DNA from: Gammaproteobacteria bacterium 28-57-27
GTDB lineage: Bacteria > Pseudomonadota > Gammaproteobacteria > Halothiobacillales > Halothiobacillaceae
Direction of reading: 5' to 3'
Assembly (NCBI GenBank): GCA_002281735.1
Contig: NCGK01000001.1
Location: 1-64,000, forward strand
DNA length: 64,000 nt
The notes beneath the pieces were generated by a model. It saw only the letters and a program-made list of their open reading frames with translations, was not told the DNA's origin and did not search any database. This document shows positions 8,647-16,840 of the stretch, one piece after another (within the stretch, counting starts at the first letter, position 1; every line of letters starts with the position of its first letter). Position numbers and translations under genes: made by a program.

Positions 8647-8832
8647 AGGACTTACGCAGAATGACTGGTTTTTCTCTGCCCCCTCACTACGCTCTCCCCC
8701 TTGACGGGGGAGGGTTGGGGAGAGGCTGGTGGTGGTGGCTGAAGCTAATGCATTGGCAGAAGCCATTGCCCCCTCTCCCCGACCCTCTCCCGCGAGGGGA
8801 GAGGGGGTAAGGCCAATATTTGCGTAAGTCCT
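8647..8832. repeat. MITE-like element with 12-bp terminal inverted repeats
   Basis: It starts with AGGACTTACGCA and ends with the exact reverse complement TGCGTAAGTCCT, 186 bases in all. The interior holds two GC-rich inverted segments (CCCCCTTGACGGGGG and CTCCCGCGAGGGGAG). The same termini bound shorter elements at 22135 and 42505. No coding potential is seen. Confidence 0.8.
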
Positions 8833-8856
8833 GTTGGATTCAAAGAGAGTGATGCC

Positions 8857-9921
8857 ATGACGATGACACGTCGAAATTTCTTGAAGCTCGGAGTCGGTGT
8901 AGGGCTTGGAGTTGGCCTGGGCGCGGCTCTATTGCCCGTGGCCTTGAGCCCGGCGCACGCTGCCCTGGTCAGCCGCGAGATGTACGTCTTCGGCACCTTG
9001 GTCAATCTTGGCGCGGAAGGCGCAGAGCCTGAGGTCAATCACGCGCTGGACGAGATTGAACATCGCTTTTTAGGCATGAATCGTGAGTGGCATGCCTGGA
9101 AACCGGGGGAGTTGTCCACGCTGAATGCTGCGCTGGCCGAGGGACGTGCGCAGGCGGTGAGCGCCGGACTTGAGGCTCTGCTACGCGGTGCGAGCCACGC
9201 GGCGCAGGCCTCGGGCGACTTGTTCAATCCGGCGCTGGGCAATTTGATTGGCTTGTGGGACTTTCATAGCGATGTGCAGCAGCGCGCTGCGCCGCCCTCG
9301 GCGGATGATGTGGCCGCACTGTGCGCCTGCGCGCCGAGCATGGCTGATCTGCGTTTCGACGCGCGCGGGGTAAGCAGTGTCAACCCGAAGGTACGCATCG
9401 ACCTCGGTGGTTATGCCAAGGGCGTGGCGATCGACTGGGCGCTGGATCATCTGGCGGCGCAGGGTTTGCACAATGCCGTGGTGAACCTTGGCGGCAATCT
9501 GGCGATTGCGGGTCAGCGCGACGGTCGCCCCTGGCATATCGGCGTGCGCCATCCGCAAGGGGAAGGGGTGATCGCCGCCATCGACGCCCAAGGGCGCGAG
9601 GCCATCGTCACCTCGGGCACCTACGAGCGTTACCGCGAATGGGATGGCCAGCGCTATCCGCACATCATCGATCCGCGCAGTGGCCAACCGGCGACGCATG
9701 TCGTTTCGGCCACGGTGATTCATGCCGATGCCGCCTGGGCGGATGCCGCGGCGACCGCGCTGGTGGTGGCCGGCGCGCAGGATTGGCCTGCGCTGGCCGC
9801 GCGTATGGGCATCAAGCAAGTGATGGTGATTGATGAGCAGGGCGGAGTGGCCATGAGTGCAGAAATCGCGCCGCGTGTGAGCTTTGTCGGCGCGCCGCCT
9901 GCACGGGTTGAGGTTGTGTAG
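8857..9921 (+). CDS. apbE: FAD:protein FMN transferase, Tat-exported (ApbE family)
   Basis: ApbE (354 aa) covalently attaches FMN to a Thr in periplasmic domains of partners such as RnfG/RnfD and NqrBC. The N-terminus has a twin-arginine signal (MTRRNFLKLG) followed by a hydrophobic stretch and an AHA cleavage site near residue 33. The core blocks RIDLGGYAKGVAID, NLGGNLAI, VTSGTYERY and HIIDPRSGQPA are typical of the family and bind FAD and Mg. It follows fdxB and its unknown neighbour. With the RseC-like gene it points to an Rnf complex serving nitrogenase. The stop overlaps the NifA site for iscA-nifU. Confidence 0.92.
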   Translation: MTMTRRNFLKLGVGVGLGVGLGAALLPVALSPAHAALVSREMYVFGTLVNLGAEGAEPEVNHALDEIEHRFLGMNREWHAWKPGELSTLNAALAEGRAQAVSAGLEALLRGASHAAQASGDLFNPALGNLIGLWDFHSDVQQRAAPPSADDVAALCACAPSMADLRFDARGVSSVNPKVRIDLGGYAKGVAIDWALDHLAAQGLHNAVVNLGGNLAIAGQRDGRPWHIGVRHPQGEGVIAAIDAQGREAIVTSGTYERYREWDGQRYPHIIDPRSGQPATHVVSATVIHADAAWADAAATALVVAGAQDWPALAARMGIKQVMVIDEQGGVAMSAEIAPRVSFVGAPPARVEVV

Positions 9922-9932
9922 CAAAACCTACA
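9917..9932 (+). promoter_or_regulatory. NifA upstream activator sequence of iscA-nifUS
   Basis: TGT-AGCAAAACCT-ACA matches TGT-N10-ACA exactly. It overlaps the apbE stop codon and lies about 150 bases before the start expected from the promoter at 10049-10064. Confidence 0.65.
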
Positions 9933-9970
9933 AAATTCTGCGCCGGGCTTCGGCGTATTTCATTTCAAAC

Positions 9971-10000
9971 AACCCACACCTTCAGAGTGTGGGTTTTTTT
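9971..10000 (+). terminator. Rho-independent terminator after apbE
   Basis: AACCCACAC and GTGTGGGTT form a 9-bp stem around a 7-nt loop, followed directly by a T run. It ends the apbE transcript just before the iscA-nifU promoter. Confidence 0.9.
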
Positions 10001-10048
10001 ATGTTTTATTTCAATTGCTTAGGATTTTTATTCTTGATTTTTACGGTA

Positions 10049-10064
10049 TGGCACGCTGTGTGCT
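10049..10064 (+). promoter_or_regulatory. Sigma54 -24/-12 promoter of iscA-nifUS
   Basis: TGGCACGCTGTGTGCT keeps the GG and GC dinucleotides at the correct 10-base spacing and matches TGGCAC-N5-TTGCT except for one base. A NifA site lies upstream. Confidence 0.85.
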
Positions 10065-10131
10065 TTAACCAAGTTCAAAGGCGATTCAGCCCTGTAACGA
10101 CTCTATCCCACGCAAACACGAGGTGCTTCTC

Positions 10132-10455
10132 ATGCTTACTTTGACCCCTGGCGCCGTTAAAGCCATCCAGCGTTTCATCCAAGGTTCCGCCGATCCGATG
10201 ATCGGTCTGCGTATTGCCGTGACCGGCGGCGGCTGCTCCGGACTGCAATACGGCATGCGCCTTGAACCTGCCGCCAATGCGGAAGACACCGTGGTGGTCT
10301 GTGATGGCGTGTCGATCCTGGTCGATCCGCAAAGCGCGAACATGCTCAACGGCGTGACCGTTGATTTTGTTGACTCCATGGAGGGTTCCGGCTTCAAGTT
10401 CGAGAACCCGAATGCCAGCAACAGCTGTGGCTGCGGCAAGTCCTTCTCCGCCTGA
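10132..10455 (+). CDS. iscA: Nif-associated A-type Fe-S carrier (IscA-nif)
   Basis: A 107-aa HesB/IscA family protein that carries Fe-S clusters from NifU/NifS to targets. The three family cysteines are present: one in GGGCSGLQYG and two in the C-terminal SCGCGKSF. An ATG at 10132 is preferred to a GTG at 10123. It is the first gene after the sigma54 promoter, as in Azotobacter where iscA-nif precedes nifUSV. nifU follows 40 bases later, probably on the same transcript. Confidence 0.92.
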   Translation: MLTLTPGAVKAIQRFIQGSADPMIGLRIAVTGGGCSGLQYGMRLEPAANAEDTVVVCDGVSILVDPQSANMLNGVTVDFVDSMEGSGFKFENPNASNSCGCGKSFSA

Positions 10456-10495
10456 TTATCCATAATTTACACCGCATTTAACCGAGGGTTCTGCC

Positions 10496-11389
10496 ATGTG
10501 GGAATACTCCGAAAAAGTCCAGGAACACTTCTTTAACCCGCGTAATGCGGGTGCTCTGGGCGACGCTAATGCGACGGGCGAAGTGGGTTCGATCAGTTGC
10601 GGAGACGCACTGCGTTTGATGCTCAAGGTCGATCCCGAGACGGAGCGCATTCTTGATGCCAGCTTCCAGACTTTCGGTTGCGGCTCGGCGATTGCCTCAA
10701 GCTCGGCGCTGACCGAAATGATTAAAGGCATGACTCTGGACGAGGCGCTCAAAGTCTCCAATCAGGACATTGCCGATTATCTGGACGGCCTGCCGCCGGA
10801 AAAAATGCACTGCTCGGTGATGGGACGCGAGGCGCTGGAGGCGGCGATTGCCAATTATCGTGGTGAGGTCTGGGCTGACGACCACGAGGAAGGCGCGCTG
10901 ATCTGCAAATGCTTCGCCATCGACGCGGTCATGATCGAAGACACTGTGCGTGCCAATAACCTGTCCACAGTGCAGGATGTCATCAACTACACCAAGGCGG
11001 GCGGTGGTTGTGCGGCCTGTCATGAGGGGATTGAAGAAATTCTGACCAAGGTTTTGGCTGAACGTGGCGAGTCGTTCAAAGTGACGCCACCGCCTTCACC
11101 CGTCGCGGCCAGCGGCAAAATGTCCACTCTGGAGCGGGTCAAGCGTATCCAGCAGGTGATCGAAGACGTGCGTCCGGCACTGCAACGCGACCGTGGTGAC
11201 ATCGAACTGGTGGACATCGACGGCAAGACCATCTACGTCAGCATGAAGGGCGCGTGCTCTGGCTGCCAGATGGAAGCGCTGACCCTGCAAGGCGTGCAGC
11301 AGAAGATGATGGAAGCGCTGGGCGAGTTCGTGAAGCTGGTGCCAGTGCGCGCCACGACACCTGCTCCTGGTCTTTGCAACCCTAAGTGA
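10496..11389 (+). CDS. nifU: Fe-S cluster assembly scaffold NifU
   Basis: Full three-domain NifU (297 aa). The N-terminal IscU-like scaffold has Cys35, Cys62 and Cys106. The central [2Fe-2S] domain has Cys137, Cys139, Cys172 and Cys175 (CKC and CAAC). The C-terminal Nfu domain has Cys254 and Cys257 (GACSGCQ). It receives sulfur from NifS and assembles clusters for nitrogenase proteins. Domain order and length match the family. nifS follows after 10 bases. Confidence 0.97.
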   Translation: MWEYSEKVQEHFFNPRNAGALGDANATGEVGSISCGDALRLMLKVDPETERILDASFQTFGCGSAIASSSALTEMIKGMTLDEALKVSNQDIADYLDGLPPEKMHCSVMGREALEAAIANYRGEVWADDHEEGALICKCFAIDAVMIEDTVRANNLSTVQDVINYTKAGGGCAACHEGIEEILTKVLAERGESFKVTPPPSPVAASGKMSTLERVKRIQQVIEDVRPALQRDRGDIELVDIDGKTIYVSMKGACSGCQMEALTLQGVQQKMMEALGEFVKLVPVRATTPAPGLCNPK

Positions 11390-11399
11390 GAATCGAGCA

Positions 11400-12608
11400 A
11401 TGAACCCGATCTATCTGGATAACAATGCCACCACCCGCGTCGACCCCTCTGTGGTGGAGGTCATGCTGCCGTTTTTCACCGAACAGTTCGGCAACCCGTC
11501 TTCCATGCACAGCTTTGGCAACAAGGTCGGTCTGGCGCTGAAAAAAGCACGCCAGCAGGTGCAGGCACTGATCGGCGCCGAGCATGATTCGGAAATCATC
11601 TTCACCTCCTGCGGCACCGAATCGGATTCCACCGCGATTCTTTCTGCGCTCAAGGTGCAGCCAGAACGCAAGGAAATCATCACCACGGCAGTTGAACACC
11701 CAGCAATCCTGACCCTGTGCCAAACCCTGGAAAAAGACGGCTACACCGTGCATTACCTCAAGGTGGACGGCAAAGGGCGGCTGGATCTGGACGAATACGC
11801 CAAACTGTTGACCGACAAGGTGGCCATCGTGTCCGTCATGTGGGCCAACAACGAGACGGGCACGCTGTTCCCGGTGGAGAAAATGGCTGAAATGGCGAAT
11901 GCTGCCGGAGTCATGTTCCATACCGACGCCGTGCAGATTGTGGGCAAGCTGCCGATGGATCTGAAGTCGAGCAAAATCGACATGCTGTCTATTTCCGGCC
12001 ACAAGCTGCATGCACCGAAAGGCATCGGCGTGCTCTACCTGCGTCGCGGCGCGCGTTTCCGTCCACTGCTACGCGGCGGGCATCAGGAGCGCGGGCGTCG
12101 TGCGGGCACCGAAAACAGCGCGTCAATCGTCGCCTTGGGCGCAGCCTGCGAGCAGGCGCTGGAGCATATGGCGTATGAAAATACCGAGGTGCGGGCGCTG
12201 CGTGACCGTCTGGAGAAGGGCATTCTCGCCCAGGTGCCGAACGCCTTCGTCACCGGCGACCCGGATAACCGCCTGCCCAATACCTGCAATATCGCCTTTG
12301 AGTACATCGAGGGTGAGGGCATTTTGTTGCTGCTCAACAAGCAGGGCATTGCCGCCTCCAGCGGTTCAGCCTGCACCTCCGGCTCGCTGGAGCCCTCGCA
12401 TGTGATGCGCGCCATGGGCATTCCCTACACCGCTGCGCATGGCACGGTGCGTTTCTCGCTCTCGCGCTACAACACCGAGGAAGAAATTGACCGGGTGATT
12501 GCCGCCGTACCGCCGATCATTGCGCAGTTGCGCAAGCTTTCGCCCTATTGGGGTGAAAACGGGCCGGTGACCGATCCCGCGCAAGCCTTTGCACCGGTCT
12601 ATGCCTGA
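11400..12608 (+). CDS. nifS: Cysteine desulfurase NifS
   Basis: NifS (402 aa) takes sulfur from cysteine with pyridoxal phosphate and passes it to NifU. The PLP lysine is Lys202 (SISGHKLHAPKG) and the catalytic cysteine is Cys325 (SSGSACTSGSLEPSHV), the same numbers as in Azotobacter NifS. Length and fold type are standard for group I desulfurases. It lies directly behind nifU, and a palindromic repeat follows the stop. Confidence 0.97.
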   Translation: MNPIYLDNNATTRVDPSVVEVMLPFFTEQFGNPSSMHSFGNKVGLALKKARQQVQALIGAEHDSEIIFTSCGTESDSTAILSALKVQPERKEIITTAVEHPAILTLCQTLEKDGYTVHYLKVDGKGRLDLDEYAKLLTDKVAIVSVMWANNETGTLFPVEKMAEMANAAGVMFHTDAVQIVGKLPMDLKSSKIDMLSISGHKLHAPKGIGVLYLRRGARFRPLLRGGHQERGRRAGTENSASIVALGAACEQALEHMAYENTEVRALRDRLEKGILAQVPNAFVTGDPDNRLPNTCNIAFEYIEGEGILLLLNKQGIAASSGSACTSGSLEPSHVMRAMGIPYTAAHGTVRFSLSRYNTEEEIDRVIAAVPPIIAQLRKLSPYWGENGPVTDPAQAFAPVYA

Positions 12609-12628
12609 TGCGCGTCGGAGGCTGAGAA

Positions 12629-12687
12629 ACCGTAGGGTGCGCCATGCGCACCTTTGAGCCCATCGGTGCGCATGGCGCACCTACGGT
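12629..12687. repeat. Long palindromic repeat, GTAGGGTGCGCC type
   Basis: Two 23-24-base arms, beginning ACCGTAGGGTGCGCC and ending GGCGCACCTACGGT, surround a short spacer. The right arm lacks one base compared with the left. A second copy of the family is at 23947-24000. It may also act as a transcription barrier between nifS and the next gene. Confidence 0.8.
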
Positions 12688-12756
12688 CTGGCCTAGGCAC
12701 GCGTTCCATGAAAATTTTATCAACCCTGTCAGTATGTTTTTTGTTGAGGAGTCAAC

Positions 12757-13320
12757 ATGCTTTTGTCCAATTATGAAGGCCGTGGCCTGCTGTTTTATCA
12801 AAACTTCCGCGAATCCGCGGGCAAGCCCGGTATCGATGCCTATCGTGGCGAACTGGTGATTCTTGAAGGTGAGGTCGGCGATGCCCAAGGCCGCCGTATG
12901 CCGCCCAAAGCGGTTATCAAGCAAGCCGCCTTGCTCACCGATGCCGAGCACATCCTGCTGCTGGCGGGCTTTCTTGAAGAACTGGCCAGTCTTCCGATCA
13001 TGCTGGAGATGTATTCCGCTGACTTTTGCGACAAGACCGTCGTGATCATCTACGTGCGTAATCTGGGCAAGCCGGTACAAACCGTGGTGAATGGTGCACG
13101 CCTGATGCTTATCCCGCTGGTGGAAGGCATGGCGTGGAACGAGATGCTGGATGAGTTGCACCTGGAAAAATCCGACTTCAAGGGACAAAGCGCAGGCGAG
13201 AAGGTCTTGACCGCCTACGAGGCGACATCCTCCTACGCGCCGAAATATCCCAGCGTTACCTTGGAAGAGATTCCGGCACTGGCGATTGAAGTGCGTTTCG
13301 AGGCACGCGGTGCGATTTAA
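12757..13320 (+). CDS. Nif-cluster protein of unknown function (187 aa)
   Basis: A 187-aa soluble protein with a clear ribosome-binding site (GAGGAG) 7 bases before the ATG. I recognise no family. It has one Cys (SADFCDKT), alternating hydrophobic stretches (VVIIYVRNLG, ARLMLIPLVEG) suggesting an alpha/beta fold, and no export signal. It sits between nifS and a very strong terminator, so it closes the iscA-nifUS transcription unit unless the palindrome at 12629 blocks it. A nif-related role is inferred only from position. Confidence 0.7.
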   Translation: MLLSNYEGRGLLFYQNFRESAGKPGIDAYRGELVILEGEVGDAQGRRMPPKAVIKQAALLTDAEHILLLAGFLEELASLPIMLEMYSADFCDKTVVIIYVRNLGKPVQTVVNGARLMLIPLVEGMAWNEMLDELHLEKSDFKGQSAGEKVLTAYEATSSYAPKYPSVTLEEIPALAIEVRFEARGAI

Positions 13321-13386
13321 GTTAGATTTACCGTCCTAACAGGATGCTGATATGAGTATTTCAGCAAGCTGTTAAAAGGGGGCGGG

Positions 13387-13446
13387 TCACCCAATACAAA
13401 GCCCCGGTGCCGCAAGCTCCGGGGCTTTGTATTGGGTGATTTTTAT
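13387..13446. terminator. Strong terminator with a perfect 21-bp stem
   Basis: Bases 13387-13407 pair perfectly with 13419-13439; the loop is 11 bases and a T-rich tail follows on the plus strand. It ends transcription after the 187-aa gene and shields the minus-strand cassette beyond it. Confidence 0.92.
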
Positions 13447-13525
13447 TGGGTGATATGAAGCCAGGCTTCCAATCTTTCCCTTCGGCGTAAACATTCGGGC
13501 TCTACGCCGACGGAGTGGAAAAACC

Positions 13526-13606
13526 TCAGAAATCCCGTTTGGCCTTGAAGGCGTTGATCATAATGTCTGCCGCCACCATGCGCGCGCTGTAGTTGGTCGC
13601 ATGGAA
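13526..13606 (-). pseudogene. C-terminal remnant of a second CMD-family gene
   Basis: The minus strand reads ARMVAADIMINAFKAKRDF and a stop, closely matching the end of the intact neighbour at 14240-14773 (ARNTAVDIMFDAFKVENDF). Only about 26 codons remain, with no start codon or ribosome-binding site. It is most likely the relic of a duplicated carboxymuconolactone decarboxylase-like gene, perhaps left when the nitroreductase gene was inserted or after recombination between duplicates. Confidence 0.75.
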
Positions 13607-13612
13607 TGCTCC

Positions 13613-14215
13613 TCAAAAGTGATTGTGAACGACGATTTCATTCATCGCCAGCGGCCCGCTGCGTGGAGAGGGGGCTTGAACGGCCTTGCCAACCACCACG
13701 AACATGGCGATGGCGTGATCCTCAGGCAGATTGATTAACTTGCCCACCGCATCAAAATCAAAGCCATCCATAGGGCAGGTGTCATACCCCATTTCCTTGG
13801 CCGCCAGCATCAGGGTCTGGGCAGCGATGCCGCAGGAGCGCATGGCTTCGTCGCGTTGCACCTGTTCGCGGCCACGGTAGTACTGCTCGATGGCAGGCAC
13901 CATGAAATCCTGCATCGGCTGAACGGCCAGCCGCCAGTAGCGTTGCGGCGTCTTCTCCCAAGCCTTGAGATCGGCGGTCAGGATCAGCAGCAGCGAGGCA
14001 TCGGTGACTTGCGCCTGATTCCAGGCCGCTTCACGAATTTGCTGACGTAGCGCCGGATCGCTGACCAGCACAAAACGCCAGTTCTGGATGTTGAAAGCGG
14101 TGGGTGCCAGCATGGCCAAGCCCATCAAGCGCTCGATCTCGACCTGGCTCATGCGGTGTTCTGGGTCGTAAGCCTTGACGGCGCGACGTGTTTCGATAGC
14201 TTCTGATACGTTCAT
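13613..14215 (-). CDS. Nitroreductase-family FMN oxidoreductase
   Basis: A 200-aa nitroreductase-fold protein that binds FMN and reduces substrates with NAD(P)H. The FMN-binding N-terminus ETRRAVKAYDPEHRM and the block LAPTAFNIQNWRFVLVSD are diagnostic, as is KEMGYDTCPMDGFD near the C-terminus. The ATG at 14215 has GGGAGA 7 bases upstream and is preferred over a GTG at 14230. It follows the CMD-family gene on the minus strand in what looks like a two-gene operon under the TetR regulator. Substrate unknown; quinones or nitroaromatics are possible. Confidence 0.88.
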   Translation of the reverse strand: MNVSEAIETRRAVKAYDPEHRMSQVEIERLMGLAMLAPTAFNIQNWRFVLVSDPALRQQIREAAWNQAQVTDASLLLILTADLKAWEKTPQRYWRLAVQPMQDFMVPAIEQYYRGREQVQRDEAMRSCGIAAQTLMLAAKEMGYDTCPMDGFDFDAVGKLINLPEDHAIAMFVVVGKAVQAPSPRSGPLAMNEIVVHNHF

Positions 14216-14239
14216 CTTGTGTTCTCCCACTATAAATTT

Positions 14240-14773
14240 TTAGAAATCGTTTTCGACCTTGAAGGCATCGAACATGATGTCGACCGCTGTGTTGCGCGCA
14301 CCGTGGAACAAGCCGTCCATGATGTCGCGGTCGCTCCAGCCGAGCGCGCGCAGGGCATCGAGGTCAGCCGCGCCGATCGACTTGGGAGCCTTCGTGCCCT
14401 TGAGTACAAACAGCAGCATGGCCTTGTCCTTGTCGTCCAGCGGCGCTGCATTCGGGTCACTCCGGGTGGTGACGATCTGTTCGACGCTGAAACCGCCGCG
14501 CTCGATCAACATGGTTTCGTTGAAGCCGATGCAGTAGGTGCAGTCGTTTTGTGCGGAGACCAGCATGCGGATCATGGCCAGCAGGGCAAAGCCCAGCGTC
14601 GGGTGTTGCGAGTAATAGGCGTTCTGTTGCGCCAACTGTTCCATCAGATCCGGGCTGGCACTGTACAGTTGGAACCCCGTGTAAACCCGGCCGAAGCGCT
14701 GTTCGATCTGAGCGTAGATCTGCGCCACCTTGCCGGTGGCCTGTTCGGGTGAAACGGTCTGAATAATACTCAT
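14240..14773 (-). CDS. Carboxymuconolactone decarboxylase/AhpD-family protein
   Basis: A 177-aa all-helical protein of the CMD/AhpD family. The redox motif CTYCIGFNE (CxxC followed by the family His/Asn region) suggests peroxidase-linked thiol chemistry rather than decarboxylation. It is divergent neither in length nor in motif from family members. It shares the minus-strand transcript with the nitroreductase gene, and a TetR-type operator lies 25 bases before its start. The pair looks like a detoxification or oxidative-stress cassette placed within the nif cluster. Confidence 0.85.
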   Translation of the reverse strand: MSIIQTVSPEQATGKVAQIYAQIEQRFGRVYTGFQLYSASPDLMEQLAQQNAYYSQHPTLGFALLAMIRMLVSAQNDCTYCIGFNETMLIERGGFSVEQIVTTRSDPNAAPLDDKDKAMLLFVLKGTKAPKSIGAADLDALRALGWSDRDIMDGLFHGARNTAVDIMFDAFKVENDF

Positions 14774-14797
14774 GCGGCTCTCCTTCGTGGGTTAGAT

Positions 14798-14815
14798 GCA
14801 TACCGGTCGGTATGT
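14798..14815. promoter_or_regulatory. TetR operator in front of the CMD/nitroreductase operon
   Basis: GCATACCGGTCGGTATGT is an almost perfect palindrome that shares CATACCG..CGGTATG with the operator at 15449-15466. It lies between the tetR stop and the CMD gene start, so it probably represses the cassette. Confidence 0.8.
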
Positions 14816-14836
14816 ATCGGGGTAAAAAAATAGGAT

Positions 14837-15439
14837 CTAATGCTTCAGCAGGCCGACGACATAGACCTGTAGTTGCGACATGCAGGCTCGGAAGCTCTCC
14901 ACCGACTGCATGTTTTTGGCGATGCCCGTGCAGCCCTCCCACGCCGACACGATGAACAAAGCTGCCGCATGGCAATCCACATCCTCGCGCACCTCGCCCG
15001 CCACCTGCGCACGGCGCAACGCGTCTTCGAATGCGCTCTGCCATTGGTTCAGGAGACGATTGAGTCTGTTGCGGAAATCCTCGTCCACCGGACTCATTTC
15101 CTGCATCAGATTATTGAGCGGGCAGCCCAGTTGAATGTATTCCTCGCTCTGTTCCTGCTTATTGCCGATCAGCTCGACCAAGGCCTGCGCGGGGCGCTCG
15201 GAGTCACGCAAGGGGCGGATAAAGCGCTCGCGCAATCCAGCGCCGATCATCTCGTCGATCACTGCCAGACCCAGTTCCTTCTTGCTTGGAAAATGGTGGT
15301 AGAGCGCACCTTTGGTCAGGCCGGTGTCGGCCAGAATGTCGCACACACTGGCCGCCTGGAATCCATGTCGGTGGATTTCCTTGAAGCCAGCTTCCAATAC
15401 GCGCTGTCGGGTCAGGTCAGATTGTCGATTTGAGTCCAT
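14837..15439 (-). CDS. TetR/AcrR-family repressor
   Basis: A 200-aa TetR-family regulator. The N-terminal helix-turn-helix is at about residues 27-47 (ASVCDILADTGLTKGALYHHFPSKKEL). The rest is the helical ligand domain with a C-terminal portion resembling the YP_613/TetR_C group. A perfect 18-bp palindrome lies 10 bases before its start and a close copy precedes the downstream CMD/nitroreductase genes. It should therefore repress itself and them, releasing on an unknown small ligand. Confidence 0.92.
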   Translation of the reverse strand: MDSNRQSDLTRQRVLEAGFKEIHRHGFQAASVCDILADTGLTKGALYHHFPSKKELGLAVIDEMIGAGLRERFIRPLRDSERPAQALVELIGNKQEQSEEYIQLGCPLNNLMQEMSPVDEDFRNRLNRLLNQWQSAFEDALRRAQVAGEVREDVDCHAAALFIVSAWEGCTGIAKNMQSVESFRACMSQLQVYVVGLLKH

Positions 15440-15448
15440 GCGCCGATT

Positions 15449-15466
15449 ACATACCGATCGGTATGT
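15449..15466. promoter_or_regulatory. TetR operator, autoregulatory
   Basis: ACATACCGATCGGTATGT is a perfect 18-bp palindrome directly upstream of the tetR start. Its half-site is shared with the operator at 14798-14815. Confidence 0.85.
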
Positions 15467-15584
15467 GGTGTCAAGACTTGTCGATCAATATCCGTTGCCT
15501 TGAAGCCCCTTCTTGCTTTTGGCTTTGTCGCAAAGCCTACAAACACCCGCTTCATTGGCAGCGTTACACACGCACCCAAGTCGG

Positions 15585-15600
15585 TGTGGAATATATAACA
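15585..15600 (+). promoter_or_regulatory. NifA upstream activator sequence of nifV
   Basis: TGT-GGAATATATA-ACA matches TGT-N10-ACA exactly. It is centred about 70 bases before the transcription start predicted from the promoter at 15638-15653. Confidence 0.75.
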
Positions 15601-15637
15601 TCATGAAATAAAACAATTAAATTTTATCGTGAGTTTC

Positions 15638-15653
15638 TGGCACTGCACTTGCA
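15638..15653 (+). promoter_or_regulatory. Sigma54 -24/-12 promoter of nifV-cysE-nifWZM
   Basis: TGGCACTGCACTTGCA fits TGGCAC-N5-TTGCA perfectly. Transcription should start near 15665, which places an upstream in-frame ATG at 15629 outside the message and supports the nifV start at 15692. Confidence 0.92.
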
Positions 15654-15691
15654 ATACTCATGGCACAGGTCACTTTCGGATTGAGCCCATC

Positions 15692-16840
15692 ATGCTTCCA
15701 ACATCAGTCATTATCGACGACACCACCTTGCGCGACGGCGAGCAGTCGGCGGGTGTGGCGTTTAATCGCGATGAAAAGATCGACATTGCGACACGTCTGG
15801 ATGCGCTTGGCGTGCCGGAGTTGGAGGTTGGTATTCCCGCAATGGGCGTGGTGGAGCGTGACGATATCCGCGCTATTGCATCCTTGGGTTTATCAGCGCG
15901 CTTGTTGGTGTGGAGCCGGATGCACGCTGACGATATCCGCCTGTGCGCCGATCTGGGTGTGAATATGGTGGATATTTCCATCCCGCTGTCCGATCAGCAG
16001 ATCGAGCGCAAGTTGGGCAAGTCGCGTGCCTGGGTGCTGGCGAGCATTGATCGCCACGTCAAAATGGCCACCGATTTGGGTCTTGAGGTTTCGGTGGGTG
16101 GCGAGGACAGCTCGCGTGCCGATGAGCGTTTCCTGCGGGTGGTGGCGGAAGCCGCGCAGCTTGCCGGAGCAAAACGCTTTCGTTTCGCAGATACCGTGGG
16201 TGTGATGGAGCCGTTCGGCGTGTTTGAGCGTATCGGCGCATTGCGTCGCAGCATTGATATCGAAATCGAAATGCATGCACATGATGATCTCGGTCTGGCC
16301 ACGGCGAATACCCTGGCGGCGGTGCGCGGTGGCGCAAGTCATGTGAATACCACGGTCAATGGGCTGGGTGAGCGGGCGGGCAATGCCGCGCTTGAAGAAG
16401 TGGCCGTCGGTCTGCTCAAGTTGTATGGCTGCGATACCGGCATCGACCTGACTGGCTTTCCCGCACTGTCCGAGCGTGTGGCGCGCGCCTCCGGGCGTCC
16501 GGTGAGCTGGAGCAAGAGCGTGGTCGGCGAGGGCGTGTTCACCCACGAGGCGGGCATTCATGTGGACGGCTTGCTCAAGGATCCGGCCAATTATCAGGCG
16601 CTGGATCCTGTCGAGGTCGGGCGTCGTCACCATCTGGTGCTCGGCAAACATTCCGGCGCGCATGGCGTGATGGCGGCCTATGCCCAACTCGGGCTGATGC
16701 TCAGTCGGGCGCAGGCGGACATGTTATTGCCGCTGATTCGCGACTGGGTCACCTGCGCCAAGCGTGCGCCGATTGCCGAAGAATTACACGGGCTTTATCG
16801 GCAGACCTTGCCGCAGGCGTATGCGGAGGGCGTGCAATGA
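15692..16840 (+). CDS. nifV: Homocitrate synthase NifV
   Basis: NifV (382 aa) condenses acetyl-CoA and 2-oxoglutarate to homocitrate, the organic ligand of FeMo-co. The N-terminal [15 protein letters not shown] holds the catalytic and metal-binding residues. [17 protein letters not shown] supplies the two His metal ligands, and [14 protein letters not shown] is the family signature. An ATG 63 bases upstream is in frame but lies before the predicted start of the sigma54 transcript, so 15692 is the real start. The stop overlaps cysE by ATGA. Confidence 0.96.
   Translation: MLPTSVIIDDTTLRDGEQSAGVAFNRDEKIDIATRLDALGVPELEVGIPAMGVVERDDIRAIASLGLSARLLVWSRMHADDIRLCADLGVNMVDISIPLSDQQIERKLGKSRAWVLASIDRHVKMATDLGLEVSVGGEDSSRADERFLRVVAEAAQLAGAKRFRFADTVGVMEPFGVFERIGALRRSIDIEIEMHAHDDLGLATANTLAAVRGGASHVNTTVNGLGERAGNAALEEVAVGLLKLYGCDTGIDLTGFPALSERVARASGRPVSWSKSVVGEGVFTHEAGIHVDGLLKDPANYQALDPVEVGRRHHLVLGKHSGAHGVMAAYAQLGLMLSRAQADMLLPLIRDWVTCAKRAPIAEELHGLYRQTLPQAYAEGVQ

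Noticed and set aside
15629-15691. An extended nifV N-terminus of 21 residues
   Set aside because: It starts before the expected transcription start of the sigma54 promoter and is absent from the conserved NifV start.
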